A stretch of DNA of 64,000 nt, from NCBI RefSeq assembly GCF_016592595.1, contig NZ_AP012977.1, forward strand, positions 248,001 to 312,000, read 5' to 3'. Position 1 is the first letter of the stretch; every line of letters starts with the position of its first letter. Below the pieces are notes generated by a model. That model was given only the letters and a program-made list of their open reading frames with translations, was not told where the DNA came from and did no database searches. Position numbers and translations under genes: made by a program. This document shows positions 9,179-18,347 of this stretch, piece by piece. The DNA comes from Abyssogena phaseoliformis symbiont OG214 (lineage in GTDB: Bacteria; Pseudomonadota; Gammaproteobacteria; PS1; Pseudothioglobaceae).

Positions 9179-10480
9179 GTGAGTAAAATACTAAATATCT
9201 ATTTGGATAAACGCATGTTGTTTATCTTTTTGAATGGCGTTGCCAGCGGTTTTCCGTGGGTGATTATCGGTTCAGCAATGACCTTGTGGCTTAAAGATGC
9301 CGGACTAACACGCACGGCAATTGGTTTTTTTGGTTCCATTTTTTTTGTTTATTCTATCAATTGGCTGTGGGCACCATTACTTGATAGAGTTAAAATCCCA
9401 TTTTTAAAAACACTTGGTTTTAGACGCAGTTGGTTGCTATTTTTACAAGCCTTATTGTTTTTTTTAATCATCGCCATATCATGGACAGATCCTAAAATAA
9501 GTATTGTTTGGGTGTCGTTACTCGCATTATTAATTGCCACCATCTCAGCTACTCAAGACATTATTATTGATGCTTATCGCATTGAAATAATTAGTGAAAG
9601 CAAGGATGGCAAAATTGCCGCTGCCGCTGCCGCTGCAACAAGTGGCTGGTGGTTTGGTTTTGGATTTTTAGGCGCATTTGCGCTTTACTTGGCAGGTTAT
9701 TCTAACAATTGGTCAATGGTGTATTTTGTCATGAGTTTTTTTGTGCTAGGCTTTATGCTAACAACGCTACTCATGCCAAAGGAGGCGCATTTAAGTCAAA
9801 CAACCACTGACACCCCAGAACAATGGTTAGGTGAAACTTTCTTTAGCCCGCTTAAAGACTTCTTTAACCGCTTTGGTATAACAGCCATTTTAATTTTATT
9901 ATTTATTATGTTTTTTAAAATCGGCGAGGCATTTCTTGGAAAAATGTCGTTGATTTTTTATGATGATATTGGCTTTTCTAAGACTGATATAGCCATTTAT
10001 TCAAAACTTCTAGGCTCAACTTTGACCATTATTTTTTCAATCATTGCAAGTTTTGTTAGCATTCATTTTGGACTTCTTAAGGGCTTGGTTATTGGTGGCG
10101 TATCAATGGCACTTACTAATTTGATGTATAGTTATCTAGCAATAATTGGCGCAGATAAGGAGTTTCTAGCATTAACCATATTTTTAGACAATTTCACTTC
10201 CGCCTTTTCAACCGTGGCATTTGTGGCGTTCATTTCCTATTTGGTTAATAAAACTTACACCGCTACACAATATGCCTTAATGTCTTCTATGGGTAATTTA
10301 GGCAAAATTTTATTTGCCAGTAGCAGTGGATTGTTGGTAGACAGCTTAGAAGGCAGAGATTGGGTCATTGCTTTTGGTGGCGAATGGGCAGTATTTTTTG
10401 CCATTACGGCACTCATGGTAATCCCTAGCCTTGCTATGCTTTTTTGGATTGGTAAAAAATTTAAACATTTATTTATATGA
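9179..10480 (+). CDS. ampG: AmpG-type muropeptide permease (MFS)
   Basis: This 433-residue protein with about 12 hydrophobic segments is an MFS transporter of the AmpG group, which imports GlcNAc-anhydroMurNAc muropeptides. Family features include GVASGFPWVIIGSAMTLWLK, the loop YSINWLWAPLLDR and SATQDIIIDAYR. The start is a GTG directly after the rhodanese stop. The 4-bp overlap with nagZ links it to peptidoglycan recycling. Within it, three in-frame copies of GCCGCT (9617-9634) encode a run of seven alanines at a loop/helix boundary, a potential slippage site that keeps the frame. Confidence 0.85.
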   Translation: MSKILNIYLDKRMLFIFLNGVASGFPWVIIGSAMTLWLKDAGLTRTAIGFFGSIFFVYSINWLWAPLLDRVKIPFLKTLGFRRSWLLFLQALLFFLIIAISWTDPKISIVWVSLLALLIATISATQDIIIDAYRIEIISESKDGKIAAAAAAATSGWWFGFGFLGAFALYLAGYSNNWSMVYFVMSFFVLGFMLTTLLMPKEAHLSQTTTDTPEQWLGETFFSPLKDFFNRFGITAILILLFIMFFKIGEAFLGKMSLIFYDDIGFSKTDIAIYSKLLGSTLTIIFSIIASFVSIHFGLLKGLVIGGVSMALTNLMYSYLAIIGADKEFLALTIFLDNFTSAFSTVAFVAFISYLVNKTYTATQYALMSSMGNLGKILFASSSGLLVDSLEGRDWVIAFGGEWAVFFAITALMVIPSLAMLFWIGKKFKHLFI

Positions 10481-11460
10481 CGGGTCCTATTATGATGGAT
10501 TTGTCAGGATTGACACTAACTACACAAGAAAAACAACAATTGAAGAAGTCTTCTATTGGTGGTATTATTCTGTTTGGACGTAATTTTGAATCTATTGAAC
10601 AGGTGGCGTTATTAATTAAAAACATCCGCCAAGTTAATAAAAACTTACTGATTGCTGTTGATCACGAAGGTGGGCGAGTGCAGCGTTTTCGATATGGATT
10701 TACCCATCTACCAGCCATGGAAAAATTAGGTGCGTTGTATGATAAAAATCCAGATATGGCAGTGGATAAAGCTTTTTCTTGTGGTTTTGTCTTGGCATAT
10801 GAGTTGTTGGATATTGGCGTGGATTTTTCTTTTGCACCTGTATTGGATGTTAACTATGACACTTCTCAAGTAATTGGTGACAGAGCCTTTCATTCTAATC
10901 CTGATGTGATTGTAAAATTAGCAGGTAGTTTAATTAATGGCATGTACAAAGCGGGTATGAAGTGTGTTGGTAAGCACTTTCCAGGGCATGGATTTGTCAC
11001 AGCGGATTCACACCTTGACTTGCCAATAGATGACAGGCCAATGAGTGATTTATTACAAGATATGAAATCTTTTAAGGGATTAATAAACCATGGACTTGAT
11101 GCGCTTATGCCTGCCCATATTGTTTATACTCAAGTAGATGATAAACCAGCAGGGTTCTCCTCTAAGTGGATTAAAGATATTTTGCAAAACCAACTCAAAT
11201 TTAGAGGTGTTATTTTTAGTGATGATTTGTCTATGCAAGGTGCACACTTTATTAAAGACATAACCAGTAGAGTGAAAGCATCATTAGATAGCGGCTGTGA
11301 TACGGTGCTTATATGCAATCACCCTGAGTTGGTCACACAAATAATTGACAAGGATTGGGGTGTGAGTGAAAAATTACAATCAATGCAAGGTTTTTATGGG
11401 TTTAAATCCGATAAAATCAACCATCAACAACATTTAGCAACTATTAGAGATTTACTATGA
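10477..11460 (+). CDS. nagZ: Beta-N-acetylglucosaminidase NagZ
   Basis: This GH3 enzyme removes GlcNAc from GlcNAc-anhydroMurNAc peptides in the cytoplasm. Its 327 residues show the family signatures: GGIILFGRNF, LLIAVDHEGGRVQRF, the catalytic His loop KCVGKHFPGHGFVTADSH, and the nucleophile region VIFSDDLSMQGA. It overlaps ampG by 4 bp and the next gene by 4 bp (ATGA), so the three genes form one operon. Confidence 0.95.
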   Translation: MTGPIMMDLSGLTLTTQEKQQLKKSSIGGIILFGRNFESIEQVALLIKNIRQVNKNLLIAVDHEGGRVQRFRYGFTHLPAMEKLGALYDKNPDMAVDKAFSCGFVLAYELLDIGVDFSFAPVLDVNYDTSQVIGDRAFHSNPDVIVKLAGSLINGMYKAGMKCVGKHFPGHGFVTADSHLDLPIDDRPMSDLLQDMKSFKGLINHGLDALMPAHIVYTQVDDKPAGFSSKWIKDILQNQLKFRGVIFSDDLSMQGAHFIKDITSRVKASLDSGCDTVLICNHPELVTQIIDKDWGVSEKLQSMQGFYGFKSDKINHQQHLATIRDLL

Positions 11461-11738
11461 ATAATAATAACACACAAAATTTTGAAACTAGGCTTCTAGG
11501 TGCAGTCAGAAAGACCCTTATTGCCGTTGCTAGAGACACCATGACCCAACCAGGATTAAAGCACCCACTTAGTCAAGCAACACAAAAAATGATCACCGAT
11601 TGTTTAGATATCGTAACCAGCAGACAAATCGTCATTGAAAAATCCTCAGGTGCACACACTAGGATGAAGCCTGTTTATACTGATGAACAAACCGTGCAAA
11701 GTTTTTCAATTGATGATTTAAAGAAAACTTTGAATTAA
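11457..11738 (+). CDS. Conserved-looking hypothetical protein
   Basis: This is a 93-residue soluble protein with a basic helical N-terminal half (ETRLLGAVRKTLIAVARDTM) and a second helical stretch containing QKMITDCLDIVTSRQ. It has no signal peptide or membrane segment. I do not recognise a named family. Translational coupling to nagZ (ATGA) and a terminator just downstream make it the last gene of the ampG-nagZ operon. Confidence 0.65.
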   Translation: MNNNNTQNFETRLLGAVRKTLIAVARDTMTQPGLKHPLSQATQKMITDCLDIVTSRQIVIEKSSGAHTRMKPVYTDEQTVQSFSIDDLKKTLN

Positions 11739-11740
11739 AA

Positions 11741-11775
11741 AAAAGCTTATATTGGGATATTAATATAAGCTTTGC
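11741..11775. terminator. Strong hairpin after the ampG-nagZ operon
   Basis: An 11-bp stem (AAAGCTTATAT / ATATAAGCTTT) closes a 10-nt loop directly after the stop at 11738. The 3' side continues GCTTTGTT and the 5' side is preceded by A's, so it could work in both directions. It would separate the operon from the decayed aldehyde dehydrogenase converging from the right. Confidence 0.65.
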
Positions 11776-11781
11776 TTTGTT

Positions 11782-11840
11782 AAACCATATAAACCATATA
11801 AACCATATAAACCATATAAACCATATAAACCATATAAACC
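11782..11840. repeat. Tandem 9-bp repeat (AAACCATAT), about 6.5 copies
   Basis: Perfect head-to-tail copies of AAACCATAT fill the space between the terminator and the end of the aldehyde dehydrogenase pseudogene. There is no spacer sequence, so this is a minisatellite and not a CRISPR. No function is evident. It is one of several simple repeats in this part of the window. Confidence 0.9.
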
Positions 11841-11856
11841 TTGCTAAAGTTTTTAT

Positions 11857-13328
11857 CTAGAAAAAACTAAGAAGACTTGTACTATAACTAACCAGTAAGC
11901 TTTTGGTTTGTTGATAGTGATTTAACATTATTTTACGATTTTCTCTACCTATGCCAGATTTTTTATAACCACCAAATGCAGCGTGGGCTGGGTAAAGATG
12001 GTAACAATTTGTCCACACTCTACCTGCTTTAATGGCACGTCCAACTTTATAAGAGCGGTTCATATCCCCCTAGTCCAAAGACCTGCACCTAGTCCATAAA
12101 TAGTGTCATTAGCAATTTCAATTGCCTTTTCTTCTGTTTTAAAAGTAGTTATTCCCACCACTGGTCCAAAAATTTCTTCTTAGAAAACAGCCGTATCATT
12201 ATCACCTTTTAGTAGCGTTAGCTGGATGTAAAAACTATCATTTAAATCGCTACTAAGTTGTTCTTTTTCGCCACCAATTAGAACCTCTGCACTTTCTTTT
12301 CGACTAATTTTGATATAAGATAGTGTTTTTATCAAATTGTTCTAGACTAACTTGCGCACCTAATTGACATTCTGTATCTAGAGGATTTCTTTGGATGATT
12401 TTTTTGTACGGGCAATGAATTTTTCAACAAATTTGTCATAAATGGATTCATGCAGACTTCACCTTGATTAAAAAATTTCAAAACCGCACCTTCAAGACAT
12501 TTGTCTAAGTAATCGTCTTCATAATCAAAAATATCAGAAAAAAATACATTAGGAGATTTTCCTCCTAGTTCTACCGTTGCAGGAATCATACTAACAGCAA
12601 CATTTTTTAATACAATTTCACCCATTGCACTGGAGCCTGTAAATGCAAGTTTAGCAATGTGTCAAAGCCGAACCTGTCTCAGCACCATATCCATGGACGA
12701 CGTTTAAAACACGAGGAGGCGGCAAATCTCCTACCAATTCTAAAAATAAACAAATCGATAATGGCGTCTGTTCTGCAGGTTTTAATACAACGCAGTTACC
12801 AGTTACCAGTTACTAAAGCGGGCGGTATTTTCCAAGCCGACATGAGCAGTGGAAAGTTCCAAGGAATAATTTGTCCAACCACGTCCGAAGGTTCATTAAA
12901 ATGATAAGCAACAGTAGTACTGTCAATTTCGCTATGAGTGTTTTCTTGGGCGCGAATACAACCTGAAAAGTAGCGATAGTGATCAACAACCAGTGGTAAA
13001 TCAGCAGCTAAAGTTTCACGTATTGGTTTACCGTTATCCCATGTTTCAGCCAAAGCTAGCATTTCTAAATTTTGCTCAACAATATCAGCAATTTTTAGTA
13101 AGATATTTGAACGTTCAGCAACTGAGTTTTACCCCCACTTTCAGTTGCCGTTTGGGCAGCATCAATAGCTAAATTAATATCTTCTTCAGTTGATCTTGGA
13201 ATTTTACAAAAAGCTTTACCGTTGACTGGTGATATATTGTCAAAATATTTCACTTTAGTAGGCGCTACCTATTTTCCGTTAATATAGTTTTCGTATTGAG
13301 GGCTAAATGTCGGTCTTTCGTAAATCAT
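11857..13328 (-). pseudogene. aldB: Aldehyde dehydrogenase (AldB type), many lesions
   Basis: The family oxidises aldehydes such as acetaldehyde with NAD(P). The start at 13328 has a good Shine-Dalgarno sequence (AAGGAGTAAATT) and reads MIYERPTFSPQYENYINGK, then TAG where Trp is expected. Further fragments are [30 protein letters not shown]-type text at 13062-12796, a cofactor-site piece ATVELGGKSPNVFFSDI, GEVCMNP and the C-terminus [15 protein letters not shown] to [16 protein letters not shown]. Lesions include the nonsense codon, several indels, and a third copy of a 7-bp unit at 12793-12813. That copy breaks the expected [17 protein letters not shown]. Confidence 0.88.
12793..12813. repeat. 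7-bp tandem triplication inside aldB
   Basis: CAGTTAC occurs three times in a row. On the coding (minus) strand, two copies would read GTA ACT GGT AAC TGC, giving VTGNC as in intact AldB proteins. The third copy adds 7 bp and shifts the frame. Slippage from two to three copies is the simplest explanation. Confidence 0.85.
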
Positions 13329-13437
13329 AATTTACTCCTTGTTATTATTTTATGTGTTTAATTTGTGAGATTTTCATGGTTGATTTTAAGCAGGCAATGC
13401 CAAATATTATTGTCTTACAATCCAAAACATTTGACTT

Positions 13438-14396
13438 ATGGTTTATAAAACTAATAATTATCTTGAATATTTTTTTGTGATTCGTTATGAGGCAAAATTA
13501 CAACATATCTATTTTAGCAAGACGAAAAAATAGGCGACTTCTCATTGAGAACAAAACCTCATTTTTGGGTCCGGAAAGTGAGCTGAGTATTTAAGATATT
13601 TACAAAAAAGCCAGTAAGGTTGGTTTGGCTGCTGATCAAATGATGTATTGTGGCATGATAACAGGTAAAAAAGTTATGCATGATACTTGATGGTAAAAGG
13701 TCAAAAGTATTTTTGCCACATCACAGTCTTATATAATAAAACCAAAGGGCTATGTTGAAATTGACTCTCCAGAAGCGAAAGAAAACCAACCAACCACTTG
13801 TGTAACCATAGAAATTTCCAAAGAACATGTTAATGAAATACTCACTAAAATGGAAAACTTAGGACACATACAAAGTATGGATCAAAATTGGGAGTGTTGT
13901 GGCCAAAATATTCATTTCCATCATTCAGCTGGCACACAAATGTTACTAGGTAAATTAGTGGACTTATTTACGCACAACCATCCTGATAAAAAAAGTGTTG
14001 TTAAATTTGTGAATTTCTGAACTTATCGTGCGTTTACTAAGAAAACAAGGTAGAGACTTACTGCTTGATTATGCACGTAAAGAGCCAGATGTAAGTGGTA
14101 TTAGTGCTATGATTGATTATCTTAAAAACAATATTGATCAATCTTTTGATATAGACAAACTCACCCGCAAAGCTTGCGTGAGTCGCAGCTCGTTATATAC
14201 AGAATTTAAAAATAAATTAGGTTGTACACCTTGTGAGTTCTATTGGAAGTTACGTTTGTATTTGGCAGAAAAAATGCTACAAAACGGTAAATCTGTTACT
14301 TATGTTTGCTACAGCGTTGGCTTTAAAGATCTTGGGTATTTTAGTCAGTTGTTTGGTTATACGGCCTTAGAGAGTATCAAAAGAGTTACAGTGTAA
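13438..14396 (+). pseudogene. AraC-family regulator (YqhC-like), decayed
   Basis: The C-terminal HTH half is open from 14028: MIDYLKNNIDQSFDIDKLT, then ACVSRSSLYTEFKNKLGCTP and VGFKDLGYFSQLFG, two helix-turn-helix units typical of AraC. Upstream, fragments in shifting frames (GYVEIDSPEAKENQ, VTIEISKEHVNEIL, IHFHHSAGTQMLLGK) match the N-terminal domain of YqhC-type AraC regulators (PF06719-like). Frame breaks and stops occur near 13530, 13590, 13690 and 14020. The upstream limit is approximate. It is divergent from aldB and was probably its activator; both are now lost. Confidence 0.75.
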
Positions 14397-14421
14397 TAAA
14401 GTAAGCCTACCGCTATATAAC

Positions 14422-16314
14422 TTATAAGCTTGCATACGAACTAATCAGCTATTTTGTGTCTGCTTGTTTAAATTTTATTTGTACCCCTATCAGAATCGCC
14501 TTGCCCTTTAAAATTTAGCACCATACCCACGCCAAATTTGGCGTGTTTAACCAAAGCACTAATGGATAATTGACCATCGGATTTGGGTGTAATACCTTGA
14601 TTAAAAGTGTCATCATCATTGTAATTTTGTATTGTTGCACCAAATTTAGCCTTAATTTTATTTAAATATTCACTTAGAATTTCGTCTAAAAAACGTGAAG
14701 GATAAGCGTATAAAGACTGTCCGTGTAAAAAGCGTTTAATAGCATAAGAGAGTGGTAGTTTTTTCATAGCACGAGTCATACCCACGTAGCATAATCGTCT
14801 TTCTTCATCCATTAAATGAGGCTCATCCTTGCTTTGTCTAGAGGGGAATAAGTCCTCTTCCGTATCAACCAAAAACACATAAGGAAAATCTAACCCTTTG
14901 GCTGAATGTATGGTCATGAGTTGTATATTTTGGTTAATAGGTGCATTGGTGTCACCACTAGAATCCAGCGATGCTAAAGAGATAAACCCCACCACCTCGT
15001 TCATCTCGCTATCTTGTTCATGGTTGTATGGTTGTATGGTTGTGCTGCGGTGATTAACTCTTCTAGATTTTCTTTTTTACTGCCGGCCTTATCGGTTTTA
15101 TCATTAGAATAATGCATCATTAATCCTGATGTGTTAAGCAAGTTAGCTACTTTTTCAGATAAATCTAGGTGCTTTGTGTCATCTGTCATTTGTTCAATTA
15201 GGTTGGTAAATCCATTTAATACATTGGCAGCAAGAGTTGGTAGGGTGGATGATATTTGTATGGCTGCTTGAAAAAGACTGGTATGGTTGTCTTGTGTAAA
15301 TGTGCGTATTTTTTCAACCGTTGCATTGCCAATACTGCGAGTCTGGAAATTAACTACACGCTCAAAAGCAACATTATCAGCTGAATTTTCTATCAAACGC
15401 AAATAGCCTAAAGCGTCTTTAATCTCAGAATGCTCGAAAAATCTTAAACTGCCATAGATAATATAAGGAATGTTGTATTTTATTAGCGCCTCTTTAAAGA
15501 TGCGAGATTGAGCATTAGACCGGTACAAAATCGAGCAATCACTAGGTGATGCACCATCAGTGATTAATTTTTGAATACTACTGGTGACATAGTCTACCTC
15601 ATCTGTTTCAGTTTGCGCTTCATAGACATCAATCAATTCACCATTGCCAGCATCAGTCCAAAGAGACTTACCCATACGATTGGCGTTATGGGCAATCAAG
15701 GCGTTAGAGGCGTTTAGAATATTAGCAGTTGAGCGATAATTTTGTTCTAAGCGGATGATTTCAATAGGGGCAAAATCAATTAAGTCATTTGCTTGGTAGT
15801 GAGTCTCATAAAGTTCAAATACCTCAAGGCTTTTCTTAATAAAATAGTTATAACCAGGATCAACATCCTGTACGCGAATACCCTCATCTTTTTGATTGTT
15901 AATAAACCACTGAACCTTTCTAATGGGAAACTTAGATTTATCAATGCGAAACTGGTCTTGTGCATCTAGGATTTTAAAGCCAGAAGTTAGCCCTGCTTTC
16001 TCATAATGAGTGCGTAATAATCGGGGTGTGCCAAGCCATGAAATGTTCCCACCCACATACTTTAAATAGGGCGCCTTAATAGAATGCTTAATCTTTCGCG
16101 CATTTCAGCAGCAGCTTTATTGGTAAAAGTAAGCGCCAGAATGGCATCAATGCGAATATCTTTTTGTGTGACTAAATAAGCAATTCTATGGGTTAAAACT
16201 CTGGTCTTGCCACTACCCTGCACCTGCTAGTATTAAAGCATTTTTTTCATTATTGAGTGTGACTAATTGGCATTGTTTGGCGTTTAGGCCGTTCGTTATT
16301 TCAGATAAATTCAT
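14422..16314 (-). pseudogene. uvrD: DNA helicase II UvrD, multiple frameshifts
   Basis: UvrD is the 3'-5' helicase of mismatch and nucleotide excision repair. From ATG 16314 the text is MNLSEITNGLNAKQCQLVTL, then the Walker A region LILAGAG. There an extra G makes a TAG before [14 protein letters not shown]. Other lesions are a frame change near 16030 (WVGTFHGLAH is split from RLLRTHYEKAG), an extra 8-bp unit at 15020-15043, an extra G near 14490, and a TAG replacing Trp in the tail (VQIKFKQADTK-stop-LISSYASL). Much helicase sequence survives: LEQNYRSTANILNASN, MTIHSAKGLDFPYVFLVDTE and DEERRLCYVGMTRA. Total length is close to the normal 720 residues, so decay has been by small indels. Confidence 0.92.
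15020..15043. repeat. 8-bp tandem triplication inside uvrD
   Basis: ATGGTTGT is present in three exact copies. With two copies the minus strand would read AAQPYNHEQDSEMNEVVGF in frame and join the two long uvrD reading frames. The third copy adds 8 bp and separates them. Confidence 0.88.
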
Positions 16315-16420
16315 TATTATTTTTCTTGTCTTATGGCATTAAATGGTTATAATATTACCTTTCTCTTATGTCGATTGAAAGATGAGTTGATATAAGTAAA
16401 CACTATTAGGAGTATCAGTA

Positions 16421-16606
16421 ATGACTTATTATGAAGGCGTTAAAAAAATGGAAGAAATGGGTGTAAATGATAACTATATTCAAGGTTGGGTTGCAGGCTT
16501 TTTAAACAATCCTGAAATCGAAGAGCAAAGAATTACTGACGAGTGGGAATCAGGCTATGAAGATGGCAAAGAGCACACAGATACTAACTTTACAAACTTC
16601 TGCTAG
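16421..16606 (+). CDS. Small acidic hypothetical protein
   Basis: This is a 61-residue acidic protein (MTYYEGVKKMEEMGVNDNYI, then GWVAGFLNNPEIEEQR and WESGYEDGKEHTD). It has a good Shine-Dalgarno sequence (TTAGGAGTATCAGTA) and its own rho-independent terminator. No signal peptide or membrane segment is visible. I do not recognise the family. Monocistronic organisation with a strong terminator argues that it is expressed. Confidence 0.7.
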   Translation: MTYYEGVKKMEEMGVNDNYIQGWVAGFLNNPEIEEQRITDEWESGYEDGKEHTDTNFTNFC

Positions 16607-16628
16607 ACATTTAAAAGAATTTTATAAG

Positions 16629-16653
16629 AAAAACCCCGTTATCGGGGTTTTTT
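16629..16653 (+). terminator. Rho-independent terminator
   Basis: An AACCCCG/CGGGGTT stem with a TTAT tetraloop is followed by a run of T's. It ends the transcript of the 61-residue protein gene. Confidence 0.92.
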
Positions 16654-16666
16654 ATGCGTTAACTAT

Positions 16667-16819
16667 GGGGCATCCCTAAAAACCCATGATAATTTCTACA
16701 AAACGACTTTTCATTCATTTGTTGGTTTTAATAAGACCTGTCTTAACCTTGCTAGGACTGGATTCATTACTAAACAAAAATCCATATTTTATAAGCCACC
16801 ATGGGTTTTAGAGGCACCC
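16667..16819. mobile_element. MITE-like element, 153 bp, imperfect terminal inverted repeats
   Basis: The left end GGGGCATCCCTAAAAACCCATG (16667-16688) and the right end CATGGGTTTTAGAGGCACCC (16800-16819) are imperfect inverted repeats of about 20 bp. The flanks repeat the triplet TAT on both sides (16664-16666 and 16820-16822), a possible target duplication. The ends resemble IS5-type termini, but the 110-bp interior is too small for a transposase and shows no reading frame. The right end abuts the epmB start codon. This could also be a chance or regulatory inverted repeat. Confidence 0.5.
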
Positions 16820-16820
16820 T

Positions 16821-17768
16821 ATGATGGAAAATAATTGGCAATATCATGCAAGATATGCGCTTAAAGGCGCTAATCAAAGTAACGATTTTTTCAAAACGAA
16901 GGCGTTCAAAGACCAAACCTTTCCCATTAAAATTCCCTTAGAGTTTGCGCAATTGATTGATAAAAGCAACAAGAATGACCCCTTGTTAAAGCAAGTTATC
17001 AGCGCTAAAGTTTTATCAAAAAGTGCAAGTTTTAGTTTGTCGCCACTAGAAGATGAAAAGCATTCCCCTGTGGTTGGACTTATTCATAAATATCCAAATA
17101 GAGTATTGCTCATTACCTCACAAGTTTGTGCCATTCATTGTCAATATTGTTTTAGGCAAAACTTTAACTATGCTGAGCATGATGCCATCAGCAATTGGGT
17201 TGAAGTGCAAAATTATATTGTTAATAATACAAAAATTAATGAAGTGATATTAAGTGGCGGTGACCCGCTAAGTTTGAGTGACGATAAACTTAGCGTATTG
17301 ATTGATAATATTGCAAATATTGCACACATAAGAACACTACGCATTCACACGCGCAGTGCTGTTGTGACACCTAGTAGAATAACCAATAAATTAGTAGATA
17401 TGTTTAACCATTCAAGATTAAATGTTGTTTTGGTGTTACACACAAACCACGTACAAGAGTTATCCGCCCAATTTACACAAAAAATCACCAAACTAAGTGG
17501 TGTTACTTTGCTCAATCAATCAGTATTATTAAAAGGCGTGAATGATTCAATAGAGGTATTGACAGAACTTTGTTTGAAGTTGTTTGATTTGGGTATATTG
17601 CCCTATTATTTACACATGTTAGATAAAGTGCAGGGTACACAAGATTTTTTAGTTAAAGATGATTATGCCATTCAACTGCACCAACAATTAAAAAATAACT
17701 TAAGTGGATATTTAGTACCTAAGTTGGTGCGTGATAATGGCAACCATTCTAAAGATTGGTTACTTTGA
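16821..17768 (+). CDS. epmB: EF-P beta-lysylation protein EpmB (lysine 2,3-aminomutase-like)
   Basis: EpmB is a radical-SAM/PLP enzyme that converts alpha-lysine to (R)-beta-lysine, which EpmA attaches to translation elongation factor P. The protein has 315 residues, near the usual length. It has the radical SAM motif CAIHCQYCFR (CxxxCxxC), the SAM-binding EVILSGGDPLSLSD and LRIHTRSAVVTPSRI. The C-terminal part with YLHMLDKVQGTQDF matches bacterial aminomutases. It starts at the border of the MITE-like element, whose terminal GAGG would serve as Shine-Dalgarno. Two adjacent ATGs (16821, 16824) are possible starts. It converges with and overlaps the tlpA-like gene by 9 bp. Confidence 0.92.
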   Translation: MMENNWQYHARYALKGANQSNDFFKTKAFKDQTFPIKIPLEFAQLIDKSNKNDPLLKQVISAKVLSKSASFSLSPLEDEKHSPVVGLIHKYPNRVLLITSQVCAIHCQYCFRQNFNYAEHDAISNWVEVQNYIVNNTKINEVILSGGDPLSLSDDKLSVLIDNIANIAHIRTLRIHTRSAVVTPSRITNKLVDMFNHSRLNVVLVLHTNHVQELSAQFTQKITKLSGVTLLNQSVLLKGVNDSIEVLTELCLKLFDLGILPYYLHMLDKVQGTQDFLVKDDYAIQLHQQLKNNLSGYLVPKLVRDNGNHSKDWLL

Positions 17769-18335
17769 AGTGGCTTTTTCTAAAGCCGTCATGTCCATCT
17801 CGCCCATCTGATAATCAACCAAATTGCCATTTGGTCCATAAATATAAGTCGTCGGCATGCCAAGCACTTCGCCAAATTTTGTGAATTGAGCACCGTTTTT
17901 ATCATCAAAAAGGATGATGGGATAATTCACCATAAATATATCAGTAAATTCAATAATAGCTGCTTTATTAGCTTGTTCATAATCAAGTCCTAGAATAAGA
18001 ACTTTGCCCTTATTTTTTTCATAAAATTCAACAAAAGCCGGAATTTCTTTTAAGCAAGGTGGGCACCAAGTTGCCCAAAAATTAACCACTAAGTATTTAC
18101 CCTGAGTGGATTTATTGTTATGTACATTGCCATTAAGGTCGGTTAGAGAAAAATCAGGCACTTTGATTTTTCTCTCCTCTTGCCATATATCATTAGCAGA
18201 TTTGACAATGTCATCAATGCTGATTGCCTGAGCAACATTCAAAGCTAAAAATAGCGAACACATAAAGCCAAATTTGGCAATTTTATTGCCAAATTGAAAT
18301 ACGTGCCTTGTGGGTATAATGGGATTTTTTGTCAT
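17760..18335 (-). CDS. TlpA/ResA-like periplasmic thioredoxin
   Basis: This 191-residue protein has an N-terminal hydrophobic segment ending LFLALNVAQA (signal peptide or anchor). An AhpC/TSA-like thioredoxin fold follows, with KVPDFSLTDLNGN and the redox motif FWATWCPPCLKEIPAFVEF. GMPTTYIYGPNG holds the cis-proline. It probably reduces periplasmic disulfides, for example in cytochrome c maturation. The N-terminus may start further in, because 24 residues precede the hydrophobic core. It is divergent from the arsC remnant with only 12 bp between. Confidence 0.88.
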   Translation of the reverse strand: MTKNPIIPTRHVFQFGNKIAKFGFMCSLFLALNVAQAISIDDIVKSANDIWQEERKIKVPDFSLTDLNGNVHNNKSTQGKYLVVNFWATWCPPCLKEIPAFVEFYEKNKGKVLILGLDYEQANKAAIIEFTDIFMVNYPIILFDDKNGAQFTKFGEVLGMPTTYIYGPNGNLVDYQMGEMDMTALEKATSK

Positions 18336-18347
18336 ATTTATTTAGTC

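Noticed and set aside
11782-11840. Direct repeats as a CRISPR array
   Set aside because: The 9-bp units are contiguous with no spacers and no cas genes nearby.
12659-12904. Plus-strand frame of about 80 codons inside the aldehyde dehydrogenase remnant
   Set aside because: The minus strand carries clear AldB fragments over the same bases; the plus frame looks like nothing known.
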